DNA of 11,309 nt. Source: an uncultured Cellvibrio sp. GTDB lineage: Bacteria; Pseudomonadota; Gammaproteobacteria; Pseudomonadales; Cellvibrionaceae. The stretch lies in the NCBI GenBank assembly GCA_946886255.1, contig CAMPIG010000119.1:1-11309 (forward strand), written 5' to 3'. How positions within the stretch are numbered: position 1 is the first letter of the stretch; the number at the start of each line of letters is the position of its first letter. A program made the position numbers and the translations under genes. Below are positions 1 through 8,800 of this stretch, piece by piece. The notes under the pieces are model-generated. The model saw only the letters and a program-made list of their open reading frames with translations. It had not been told where the DNA came from and did no database searches.

Positions 1-1488
1 GGCATTTCATTAAGCCAGATGTTGTTTGATGGCTTTCGCACCAGCAGCCAGGTGAACCGTTTTGATAGTGCCCGCTTGGTACGCTACTTCGAGTTGCTGG
101 ACAGTGTGGAAAATATTGCGCTTGAGGCAGTAACTGCCTATGAGGATGTCCAGCGCCAGCGTCAATTGGTGGCTTTGGCGCGTGACAACTATGCCAAACA
201 CCGTGACGTCCTGAGCCAGATTGAGGAGCGTGTTACCTCTGGGGTTGGTCGTCGGGTCGATCTGGAGCAGGTAGCGGGGCGTCTCGCTCTCGCAGAATCC
301 AATCTGTTGACGGAAGCGTCCAACCTTCACGATGTCACCGCCCGTTACCTGCGCATCGTCGGCAAATTACCGGCGGCGGAATTGGCGCCCACGCAACTGG
401 AAGATCACTCGTTGCCGCCCAGTGTGCAGGAGGCGTTATATTTGGCGTATCAAGGGAATCCCGGTTTCCATGCCGCGATCAAAAATATCGCTGCTGCGCA
501 GGCGGCGGTCAAAGTAGAACGGGCGGGTTACTACCCTAAAGCTGAATTGCGTGCTCGTCAGAACATTGGCCGTAACACCAATGGATTTGATGACCGTTTT
601 GATCCGGACCGCTACGGCGAAGAAAGCGCTATTGAGTTGGCCATTACCTACAACCTCTACAGCGGTGGTTCCAATCGCGCAGCAGTACGCCGCTCACTGG
701 AGCAGGTCAATCAGGCGAAAGATCTACGCGATCAGGCGTGCATCAACTTGCGTCAGACTACCCAGATTGCCTATAACGATTCCCGGCGAATTGCCGAACA
801 ACTCATTTCGCTGGACCAGCACCGCCGCTCCAGTGACAAGGTCCGTATCGCATACAGCGAACAATTCAATATCGGCCAGCGCACCTTGCTCGACCTGCTT
901 GATGCTGAGAATGAATATTTTCAGGCCAGTCGTGCCTACGTTAACGCCCTGAGTGACAACGCCCTGGCGCGCGCCCGCACGCTGGCGGCCATGGGCAAAT
1001 TATTGCCGGCGCTGGGCATTGTGCGCGATGGCCTGGCGATGTTTGATCAGGTAAATGCTGATCCAGTCACGGTAGACGCTGACTCAGCCTGCCCGGCAGA
1101 TGCGCCGGTGGCGATGAGCCGTGCTGATTTAATTTCTGAGATGACACCCATCAGTAATGATGCGCTATTTGCCACGGGGCGCTCTGATTTAAGCCCCGGC
1201 GCCGCCCAGCGCCTGGATCAATTGCTGCAACACATCAAACAAACAGCCAAGGTGGTGGAGATTCGTATTGAAGGTCATACGGACAACACCGGCAGCGACA
1301 TGATCAATATCCCGCTTTCCAAGGCGCGGGCAGAAACGGTACGTAACTACCTGGTGCTGAATGGTTTGGAAACCGCGAATATTCAGGTAGAAGGTTACGG
1401 GGCCTCCCGACCGGTTGCCGATAACCTCACGGACATAGGACGCACCAAAAATCGTCGCGTAGAAGTGACGGTCAGCCGCGAACCCTGA
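1..1488 (+). CDS. TolC-family type I secretion outer membrane channel fused to OmpA domain (LapE-like), 5' partial
   Basis: This is the outer membrane exit duct of the type I secretion system. The frame is open from base 1, and the codons before the first ATG at 19 read GISLSQ, which continues directly into MLFDGF, a typical internal TolC-family segment. The true start therefore lies upstream of the window, and 495 residues are visible. Residues about 1-340 are the outer membrane efflux protein (OEP) region, with long helices, the IELAITYNLYSGG strand segment and the FNIGQRTLLDLLDAENEYFQA helix. After a linker of about 40 residues, residues about 385-494 form an OmpA-like peptidoglycan-binding domain, with the motifs IEGHTDN (Asp at 1282-1284), LSKARAETVRNYL and NRRVEV (Arg at 1453-1458). 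In many Lap-like loci the OmpA protein is a separate gene; here it is one polypeptide. The fusion should tether the channel to the cell wall (inference). The ABC transporter gene follows after 16 bases. Confidence 0.93.
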   Translation, partial: GISLSQMLFDGFRTSSQVNRFDSARLVRYFELLDSVENIALEAVTAYEDVQRQRQLVALARDNYAKHRDVLSQIEERVTSGVGRRVDLEQVAGRLALAESNLLTEASNLHDVTARYLRIVGKLPAAELAPTQLEDHSLPPSVQEALYLAYQGNPGFHAAIKNIAAAQAAVKVERAGYYPKAELRARQNIGRNTNGFDDRFDPDRYGEESAIELAITYNLYSGGSNRAAVRRSLEQVNQAKDLRDQACINLRQTTQIAYNDSRRIAEQLISLDQHRRSSDKVRIAYSEQFNIGQRTLLDLLDAENEYFQASRAYVNALSDNALARARTLAAMGKLLPALGIVRDGLAMFDQVNADPVTVDADSACPADAPVAMSRADLISEMTPISNDALFATGRSDLSPGAAQRLDQLLQHIKQTAKVVEIRIEGHTDNTGSDMINIPLSKARAETVRNYLVLNGLETANIQVEGYGASRPVADNLTDIGRTKNRRVEVTVSREP

Positions 1489-1504
1489 TCGCGGGACCAT
1501 CCTA

Positions 1505-3667
1505 ATGAGCACATCAGCGAACCAAGCCATGCCCCAAGCGACAGCGGAGGAGCCGCTGTCCGGTGGTTCTCTGCTGGAATCCCTGCTGCTGGTAGCGCGT
1601 GTCCATAACCTCATCACCAGTCGAGAGACCTTGTTGGCCGGGTTGCCGCTCACCGACGGGCAGTTGACCCCCGCGCTCTTGCCCCGCGCTGCCCAGCGCG
1701 CCGGTTTGACCGCCAAGCTTGCTGCACGCGAGCTGACCTGCCTCAATACCGCTCTGTTTCCCGTTATTTTGTTACTGGATAACCAGGACACCTGCCTGCT
1801 GCTCGCGATTCAGGATCAGCGTGCCCAAGTGGTTTTTCCCGAATTGGGTGAAGCCAGTGTGTGGATACCGCTGGATGAATTGAATAAGCGTTATAGTGGG
1901 CGCGCCGTTTACCTGCGCCCTCAGGAACGGATTGAGGCGCGCACGGCGCCGATCGACAAAGGCGCTGATGGCCATTGGTTCTGGAGTGTAATTCGCCGGC
2001 ATCGCGGGTTATATCGCGACGTCCTGCTGGCAGCGTTTTTGATCAATCTGTTCGCGGTCGCCATGCCACTGTTCGTGATGAACGTGTATGACCGGGTGGT
2101 ACCGAATCACGCCACCGATACTCTATGGATGCTGGCGGCCGGCATTATCCTGGTGATGTGCGCTGATGCCGCGTTGCGGGTGATGCGTAGCTGGTTTATC
2201 GATATGGCTGCCAGTCGGACAGACATTACCCTGTCCGCGACCATCATGGAGCGCGTCCTGGGCATGAAGATGACCGAGCGGCCCGCCTCGATCGGTTCTT
2301 TCGCCGCGGGTTTGCAAGCCTTTGAGTCGGTGCGCAGCTTCATCGGCTCAGCCACGGTAGTGGGATTTATCGATCTGCCGTTTGTCCTGTTATTTACTTT
2401 GGTGATGGGGTTGATTTCCTGGCCGCTGGTCATCCCCGTCCTGATCGGTATCGCTTTGGTGTTGCTTTATACCGCCGGTGTGCAACACAAGATGCATCAA
2501 CTATCTGAACAGAGCATGCAAGCCAGCGCGCAGCGTAATGCTGTGCTGGTGGAAAGCCTTGTTGGTCTGGAGACGCTCAAGACCCTCGGAGCGGAAGGGC
2601 GCATGCAATCTCTGTGGGAAAAAACCACGCTGCTGTTGTCGCGCACCTCGGTGAAGATGCGCATGCTCTCCGGTTCGGTCACCTCAGGTACCTTGTGGCT
2701 TCAACAGGCCGTTGCGGTGGCCATTATTATCCTCGGTGTTTATCTCATCATTGATGCTCAACTCAGCCAGGGTGCGCTGATCGCGGCCTACATGCTGTCA
2801 TCCCGCGTGATGGCGCCGGTAGGCCAGGCGGCAGCCTTGCTGATGCAGTACCACCAGGCAGCCACAGCGCTGGAGACATTGGAAACGGTGATGCAAAAAC
2901 CGGTGGAGCGTCCGCCGGGTACCAGTTGGATCAGCCGACCGCGTTTGCAAGGCGGGATTGAATTTAATGAGGTGAGTTTTCGCTACCCGAATGATGAACG
3001 CGACGTTCTTCGCGATGTGTCTTTCAAAATTAATCCTGGTGAGCATGTAGCGATTTTAGGGCGCAACGGTTCTGGCAAAACAACGCTGGAAAAACTGGTC
3101 GCCGGTTTGTATTCGCCGGCCAAGGGCGCCGTGTTGATTGATGGTATTGATGCCCGACAACTCGACCCTGCTGAGCTGCGTCGTAATATCGGTTATGTGT
3201 CCCAGGACGTACATTTATTCTACGGTTCATTGCGGGACAATATCGTGATGGGGGCGCCCCAGGTTGATGATGCGCGCGTACTGGAGGCGGTGCGGTTGAG
3301 CGGCCTGGCTGAGTTTGTGCAGACACATCCGGCGGGTTTGGCGATGCCGGTAGGCGAGCGCGGTGAATTATTATCCGGCGGCCAACGGCAGGGCGTGACC
3401 AACGCGCGGGCTATGCTGAACGATCCGTCAATACTGTTGTTTGATGAACCCACTGGGGCGATGGATCACGCCAGTGAAGAGTTGTTCAAGCGCAATATAC
3501 GCGAGTATGCGCCGGGTAAAACCCTTTTGGTGATTACCCACCGGACCTCGTTGCTGGAATTGGTCGATCGCATCATTGTGATTGACGCGGGCAAGATTGT
3601 GGCTGATGGCAGTAAGGATCAAGTGGTTGAAGCCCTGCGCCAGGGTCGTATCGGGAGAGCATCCTGA
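1505..3667 (+). CDS. lapB: Type I secretion ABC transporter/permease, LapB-like, with degenerate C39 peptidase-like domain
   Basis: Inner membrane ATPase that powers export of the adhesin; 720 residues, the usual length for the LapB/RtxB class. Residues about 20-140 form a C39-peptidase-like domain with no catalytic Cys in the usual N-terminal position (HNL there instead), so it should bind substrate without cutting it. Residues about 170-445 are the membrane region, with hydrophobic segments near 172-195, 205-226, 284-327 and 392-433. The nucleotide-binding domain covers about 484-715: Walker A GRNGSGKTT (519-527, Lys525), Q-loop YVSQD, signature LSGGQ (623-627), Walker B ILLFDE (643-648, catalytic Glu648) and H-loop His679. 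All ATPase residues are present, so it should be active. After the signature the text is QGVTNARAM, where this family usually has something close to QAVALARAL. A GGGA ribosome site (1493-1496) precedes the ATG by 8 bases. The stop overlaps the next start by one base. Confidence 0.95.
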   Translation: MSTSANQAMPQATAEEPLSGGSLLESLLLVARVHNLITSRETLLAGLPLTDGQLTPALLPRAAQRAGLTAKLAARELTCLNTALFPVILLLDNQDTCLLLAIQDQRAQVVFPELGEASVWIPLDELNKRYSGRAVYLRPQERIEARTAPIDKGADGHWFWSVIRRHRGLYRDVLLAAFLINLFAVAMPLFVMNVYDRVVPNHATDTLWMLAAGIILVMCADAALRVMRSWFIDMAASRTDITLSATIMERVLGMKMTERPASIGSFAAGLQAFESVRSFIGSATVVGFIDLPFVLLFTLVMGLISWPLVIPVLIGIALVLLYTAGVQHKMHQLSEQSMQASAQRNAVLVESLVGLETLKTLGAEGRMQSLWEKTTLLLSRTSVKMRMLSGSVTSGTLWLQQAVAVAIIILGVYLIIDAQLSQGALIAAYMLSSRVMAPVGQAAALLMQYHQAATALETLETVMQKPVERPPGTSWISRPRLQGGIEFNEVSFRYPNDERDVLRDVSFKINPGEHVAILGRNGSGKTTLEKLVAGLYSPAKGAVLIDGIDARQLDPAELRRNIGYVSQDVHLFYGSLRDNIVMGAPQVDDARVLEAVRLSGLAEFVQTHPAGLAMPVGERGELLSGGQRQGVTNARAMLNDPSILLFDEPTGAMDHASEELFKRNIREYAPGKTLLVITHRTSLLELVDRIIVIDAGKIVADGSKDQVVEALRQGRIGRAS

Positions 3668-5079
3668 TGGCTAGCGGAGCAGCAGGTTTTTTTACGCATC
3701 TGGGGCGCTGGCTGAATAAAGTCGGCGCGCCGTGCAGCCGTGTGATTGAGCGCATTTACGGGCGTTGGCTAACGCCGTTGAATGAGTCAACGGATTGGGT
3801 AACCGAAGCCGACTGGGCACGGGTACAGCAGGAGCCCTTGCGAGCGCGGGCTTTGTTATACGGCATGGCATTGGTGTTGGTGCTGTTGTTGTTATGGGCG
3901 GCGTTTGCCAGTGTTGATGAAGTGGCGCGGGGCGAGGGGCGGGTAATTCCGTCGCGGCAACTGCAAGTGATTCAGTCCTTCGATGGCGGTGTAGTGGAAG
4001 AGATTCTGGTTCACGAGGGCCAGGTGGTTGAAGCCGGCGATTTGTTGCTACGCATCGATCCTACCCGGTTTATCTCCAGCTTTCGCGAGAGCCGAGCGCA
4101 GTATCTGTCCTTGCAGGCCAAAGCCGAGCGCTTGAAAGCACTGACCAGTGAATCCCCCTTTGTATTGCCGTCGGACGTGATATCCGAGGCGCCCGATGTG
4201 GCCGCTTATGAGCAGCGCTTGTTTGAAACCAGTCTGCAGGAGCGTGCCGAGCAGATTCGCATTGCACAGGATCAACAGGTGCAACGGGAAGAGGAATACA
4301 AGGAAATCCAGGCCAAGGTCACCCAGACAACCCGCGCCTATGAACTGGCTCGGCAGGAGCTGCAGGTCACCAAACCGCTATTGGCCAGCGGCGCCATATC
4401 GGAAGTTGAAATATTGCGGCTTGAGGGCGAGGTGTCCAACGCTGATGGGGCGCGTAAGCAGGCATTGGCGCAATTGGCTCGCTCGGAGGCGGCGGTGGCG
4501 GAAGCCAAGGGCAAATTGCGCGAGGTGGAGCTGGTCATCAACAACAAGTGGCGCAACGAGTTATCGGAAACCATGAGCAAGCTCGGCAGTCTTGAAGAGG
4601 GCAGCCGCGGCTTGGCCGATCGGATCAAATATGCCGAGATTCGTTCACCGGTGAGGGGCACAGTGCAGCGTTTGTTTGTCAATACCGTGGGCGGCGTGGT
4701 GCAGCCGGGCAATCAGGTGCTGGAGATGATTCCGCTGGATGATCAGCTATTGATTGAGGCCAGGGTTTCGCCCAAAGACATCGCCTTCCTGCGTCCTGGA
4801 CAACCGGCTATCGTAAAATTTACCGCCTACGACTTTGTGGTTTACGGTGGTTTAAACGGAACACTGGAACATATTAGCGCCGATACGATTACCGATGAGC
4901 GTGACAACACCTTTTATCTGGTCCGCGTCCGCACCGAACGTGCTGGCTTCGATCCGGCATTGCCGATTATGCCGGGCATGACCACCCAGGTAGATATCCT
5001 TACCGGCAAAAAGACTGTATTGGCTTACCTGTTGAAGCCGGTACTGCGCGCCAAACAGAACGCGCTGACGGAACGCTAA
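3667..5079 (+). CDS. lapC: HlyD-family membrane fusion protein of type I secretion, LapC-like
   Basis: Periplasmic adaptor that joins the ABC transporter to the TolC-like channel; 470 residues, normal for the family. A cytoplasmic N-terminus of about 60 residues is followed by one transmembrane helix (about 62-82, rich in Leu/Val). The first half of a biotinyl/lipoyl-like domain lies at about 99-133 (VIQSFDGGVVEEILVHEGQ, then LLRIDPTRF). Residues about 135-320 are rich in Glu, Gln, Ala and Arg, consistent with the long alpha-helical coiled-coil hairpin. The second lipoyl half follows (AEIRSPVRGTVQRL, then GGVVQPG), and a beta-barrel runs to the C-terminus (IEARVSPKDIAFLRPGQPA). The start ATG overlaps the stop of the transporter gene (TGATG), and the stop overlaps the next start (TAATG), so translation is probably coupled in both directions. 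Nothing looks broken. Confidence 0.95.
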   Translation: MASGAAGFFTHLGRWLNKVGAPCSRVIERIYGRWLTPLNESTDWVTEADWARVQQEPLRARALLYGMALVLVLLLLWAAFASVDEVARGEGRVIPSRQLQVIQSFDGGVVEEILVHEGQVVEAGDLLLRIDPTRFISSFRESRAQYLSLQAKAERLKALTSESPFVLPSDVISEAPDVAAYEQRLFETSLQERAEQIRIAQDQQVQREEEYKEIQAKVTQTTRAYELARQELQVTKPLLASGAISEVEILRLEGEVSNADGARKQALAQLARSEAAVAEAKGKLREVELVINNKWRNELSETMSKLGSLEEGSRGLADRIKYAEIRSPVRGTVQRLFVNTVGGVVQPGNQVLEMIPLDDQLLIEARVSPKDIAFLRPGQPAIVKFTAYDFVVYGGLNGTLEHISADTITDERDNTFYLVRVRTERAGFDPALPIMPGMTTQVDILTGKKTVLAYLLKPVLRAKQNALTER

Positions 5080-5663
5080 TGCGCCATTTCTTTATCAGCT
5101 CCGCAGCGGTCTATTCACCGCGTTGGCAACAGGCCTTCCCCGATGCACGGCTGCTGAATTCTCCTACCGAACTGCCCCCCTTATCCGCCGAGGATGTTGT
5201 TTGGCTGCTGATCGATGACATAACGGACGCGGTATTAAGTGCTTGTGTGGCACTGAGTGCGCGGGTTGTTGCGCTGACACAGCGCGAAGATGTCGCAGAA
5301 GCTCAGCGGGTGCTCGCTATGGGTGTAGGCGGTTATCTGCACTATCTGGCTACCCCGGCCGTATTGGTGCAAGTGGATCAGGTGGTGCGGCATAACGGCC
5401 TCTGGCTTGGCGCCGAGCTGATGCGCCAGCTGGTTCTGGGGAGCGCCAGACGTCTGCCAGTGGGGGTGCCTGGACTTCGGCTACAGGATCTGACCCCGCG
5501 CGAACGAGCCGTGGCTGAGGCCGTGGCGGCAGGCAAAAACAACAAAGAAGTGGCTCGCGAATTATCCATCACTGAACGTACTGTGAAGGCGCATCTAAGT
5601 GCAGCCTTTGAAAAATTGGGCGTTCGGGACCGGTTGCATCTGGTGCTGGTACTCGCCGGCTAA
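5079..5663 (+). CDS. LuxR-family transcriptional regulator with degenerate receiver-like N-terminus
   Basis: Probable DNA-binding regulator of 194 residues. Residues about 136-194 are a clear LuxR/GerE helix-turn-helix: LTPRERAVAEAVAAGKNNKE, then VARELSITERTVKAHL and FEKLGVRDR. Residues 1-125 have the rhythm of a response-regulator receiver: strand VVWLLID near 40-46, strand VVALTQ near 63-68, and MGVGGYLHY near 81-89, resembling the GAxGYLxK end of receivers. The acidic pair expected after strand 1 is absent (FFISSA there), and Tyr/His sits where the conserved Lys would be. Asp46/Asp47 fall near the phospho-acceptor position, but classical phosphorylation looks unlikely. No partner kinase is in the window. 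The gene begins inside the stop codon of the fusion-protein gene (TAATG) and ends the operon, 145 bases before the adhesin start. Control of adhesin or secretion gene transcription is plausible but unproven. Confidence 0.88.
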   Translation: MRHFFISSAAVYSPRWQQAFPDARLLNSPTELPPLSAEDVVWLLIDDITDAVLSACVALSARVVALTQREDVAEAQRVLAMGVGGYLHYLATPAVLVQVDQVVRHNGLWLGAELMRQLVLGSARRLPVGVPGLRLQDLTPRERAVAEAVAAGKNNKEVARELSITERTVKAHLSAAFEKLGVRDRLHLVLVLAG

Positions 5664-5731
5664 GCGTAACCGCTTGTCGCGTAACGCATTGTCCTTCAGT
5701 CCAATATTCACGGCACACATTTCAACATAAA

Positions 5732-5763
5732 GTGACATCCATATTTTGCCCTTTGTCTATATC
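5732..5763 (+). promoter_or_regulatory. Weak candidate sigma-70 promoter before the adhesin
   Basis: The 145-base gap 5664-5808 is the only sizeable non-coding space ahead of the adhesin. It contains GTGACA at 5732-5737 (five of six to TTGACA). After it come TCTATA at 5756-5761 (18-base spacer) or the overlapping TATATC at 5758-5763 (20-base spacer), both poor -10 matches. I see no hairpin with a T-tract after the regulator stop, so read-through from the upstream operon is also possible. A separate promoter would make sense because the adhesin is the bulk product of the locus. Confidence 0.22.
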
Positions 5764-5798
5764 AGCGACAGGGCCCACTTCATCTGGTTAACCATTGC

Positions 5799-5802
5799 GG
5801 AG
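5799..5802 (+). promoter_or_regulatory. Ribosome binding site that sets the adhesin start at 5809
   Basis: GGAG lies six bases before ATG 5809. The protein then starts MSNPVATVTYVKGQV, which matches the usual beginning of Lap-type retention modules. An in-frame TTG at 5746 would add 21 residues (PFVYISDRAHF and so on) that do not look like the family. No convincing ribosome site was seen for that TTG. Confidence 0.75.
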
Positions 5803-5808
5803 CCCACC

Positions 5809-8800
5809 ATGAGTAATCCTGTTGCCACAGTCACCTATGTCAAAGGTCAAGTCTGGGCCAAGGCGCCGGACGGCAGTTTGCGCGCATTGACCCTTGGTGC
5901 TCAGGTCAATGCTGATGAAGTGATTGTGACCGCCGACGGCGCCAGTGTGGAGCTGGACTTTGGTGACGAGATACCGGTCGCCATCGCCGGCAATCAGGAA
6001 GTGAGCATGGGGCGTGACTTGTGGGATGAGCTGGCTGCCGGTGCCGATGAAGCTGCGTTGGAAGATGAATCCGTCCAGCAAGCGTTGGCCATCCTGGAGC
6101 AGGGCGGTGATCTGTTGGAAGAGTTGGAAGATACCGCCGCAGGCTTGGGCGGTGGTGCCGGTGGTGGTGGGATCAGTTTTGTACAGCTGTCCCGGTTAGT
6201 GATCGACGTGCCGGAGGTAAACCCTTTTGAATTTAATGATAATCCCATCTTACCTGCTGCGTTACCACAGCAAACAAGCCAGACTATTAATTACGCTCCG
6301 ATAAGTACAGATGTGAGTCTGCAAGGCGATGAAGATACGACGATCACCGGCCGCATCCCCGCGTCTGATCCGGATGGTGATGTGTTGGCGTATCAAATTG
6401 CGCACCAACCTTTGCACGGTTCGGTTGTTCTCGATAGCCGTAGTGGTGAATTTGTTTATGTTCCTGCGGCCAACTATCACGGTACCGATAGCTTCGAAGT
6501 AAGTATTACCGATGGGCGAGGTAATAGCACGAGCAGTACGGTGAATATTACCGTCACGGCGGTCAACGATCTTCCTGTTACGGCAAACGTTAACCTGAAT
6601 ACTGATGAAGACACCGCCGTTGCGGGCCAGATTGTGGCCAGCGATCTGGATGGCGATACGCTGGCCTACAGTTTGGTCACGGCGCCGGTTAATGGCAGCG
6701 TTACAGTCGATCCTGCTACCGGTGCCTTTATTTACACGCCCGATGTTAACTTCAATGGAACTGATAGCTTTATCGTCACGGTTTCTGATGGCCAGGGCGG
6801 CAGTGTTTCGAGTACCGTCACTATCGGTGTTGCTGCGCTAAATGATGCGCCGACCACGGCCGATTTGAATCTGAACACCGAAGAAGATGTTGCGGTTAAC
6901 GGACAAATCATGGCTACAGATGTTGATGGCGACGTGCTGAGTTATGCGGTCTTGTCTGCACCGCAAAACGGTGTGCTGATATTAAATGCAGCCACCGGTG
7001 AATTTACTTATACGCCTAACACAAATTACAACGGCACCGACAGTTTTGTGGTCACCATCAGTGATGGCAACGGTGGTACCACCACTAGCACCATCACCGT
7101 TGGCGTGACGCCTGTAAATGACGCCCCGACCGTCTCAGCTATTGCGCTTAGTAATATTAATGAAGATGGCAATCTTCTTATTACGCAAAACGATTTGCTG
7201 GTGGGTGCTGGAGACGTTGATGGTGATGCACTGACGGCCGTTAATCTAACGCTCGCGTCAGGTAACGGCACGCTGATAGAAAATGGTGACGGAACCTGGA
7301 CATTTACGCCGACAGCAGATTGGAACGGCGTGGTTGATTTTTCATTCGATGTATTCGACGGAACCACGGCCGTGCCCAACATCGCGTCACTGACAGTGCT
7401 GCCGGTCAACGATGCACCGACCACGGCCAATATTGTACTCACAACGGATGAAGATACCGCGGTCAGTGGGCAGGTAACGGCAACTGATATTGATGGCGAT
7501 CTATTGAGTTATGCGGTCTCGTCTGCACCACAAAACGGTGCGCTGATATTAAATGCAGCCACCGGTGAATTTACTTACACGCCCAATACAAACTACAACG
7601 GTAGCGACAGTTTTGTAGTTACCATCAGCGATGGTAATGGTGGCATGACCACCAGCACAGTCACGGTTGGCGTAACGCCTGCAAATGATGTCCCGACAGT
7701 CGCTCCTGTTGCGCTTAATGACATCAACGAAGATGGCAGTATCGTCATCACGCAAAACGATTTATTGGCAGGTGTCGGTGATATTGATGGTGGTGCACTG
7801 ACGGCTATAAATCTAACGCTCGCGTCAGGCAACGGTACTTTAGTAAATAACGGTAACGGCACCTGGACTTTTTCGCCGACAGCAGATTGGAATGGCGCCG
7901 TTGATTTTGCCTTCGATGTATTCGATGGAACCGCCACCATACCCAACACCGCGACGCTCACGGTAGTGTCGGTTAACGACCTACCGATGACCTCCAATAT
8001 TTCCCTCACAACGGATGAAGATGTTGCGGTTACCGGGCAAGTAACGGCAACTGATATTGATGGCGATATGCTGAGTTACGCTGTCACTGCCGCACCGCAA
8101 AATGGTGTGCTGATATTAAATGCAACCACTGGTGAATTTACCTACACGCCCAATGCTTTTTACAACGGCACTGACAGCTTTGTGGTGACTGTTAATGACA
8201 GTAACGGTGGCACGACCACCAGTACAGTTACGGTAGGTGTTGCATCCGTTAATAACGCTCCCGTCGCCGTCGCCGATGCAATCACGACAGATGAAGATAC
8301 CGCCGTCGTGATTAATGTGCGCGCTAACGATAGTGATATTGATGGTGATTTCCTGACGATTAGTGCCATCACTCAAGGCACTAACGGTAGTGTCGTTATC
8401 GATGCTGTATCCGGTAACCCGATTTACACGCCGAACGCTGATTTCAATGGTTCTGACAGTTTTACTTACACGATCAGCGACGGGCAAGGTGGAACCAGTA
8501 CGACAACTGTGAGTGTCACAGTCAATGCCGTTGATGATCCGAGTGTGTTAATTGCTGACGTGGAAAATATCGACGAAGACACTAGTCTAAATGGCAACGT
8601 ATTGGATAACGATAGTGATGTGGATTCGAACCTGGAAATTACCAGCTTCAACATCAACGGTATAAATTATAATGTTGGCGATACCGCTACCATTAACGGT
8701 GTTGGTACATTGTTGATGCTTGCTAATGGCGATTATGCATTTACGCCCGTAATGAATTACAACGGCTCGGTACCTGCGGCTATCTATACAACCAATACCG

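Noticed and set aside
1189..1791. Minus-strand open frame of 200 codons across the channel/transporter junction
   Set aside because: It is antisense to two well-supported genes and has low-complexity Ser/Arg-rich text without a recognisable domain.
5711..5726. Possible sigma-54 promoter (GGCAC at 5712)
   Set aside because: The required GC element at the -12 position is absent.
5746..5808. In-frame TTG start that would extend the adhesin by 21 residues
   Set aside because: No clear ribosome site was seen there, and the added residues do not resemble retention modules. ATG 5809 has GGAG at the right distance and a family-like MSNPVATV start.
7026..8009. Long minus-strand open frames of 138 codons inside the adhesin, repeated
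   Set aside because: They lie antisense to the repeat units and resemble each other only because the repeats do. They have no plausible domain or ribosome site.
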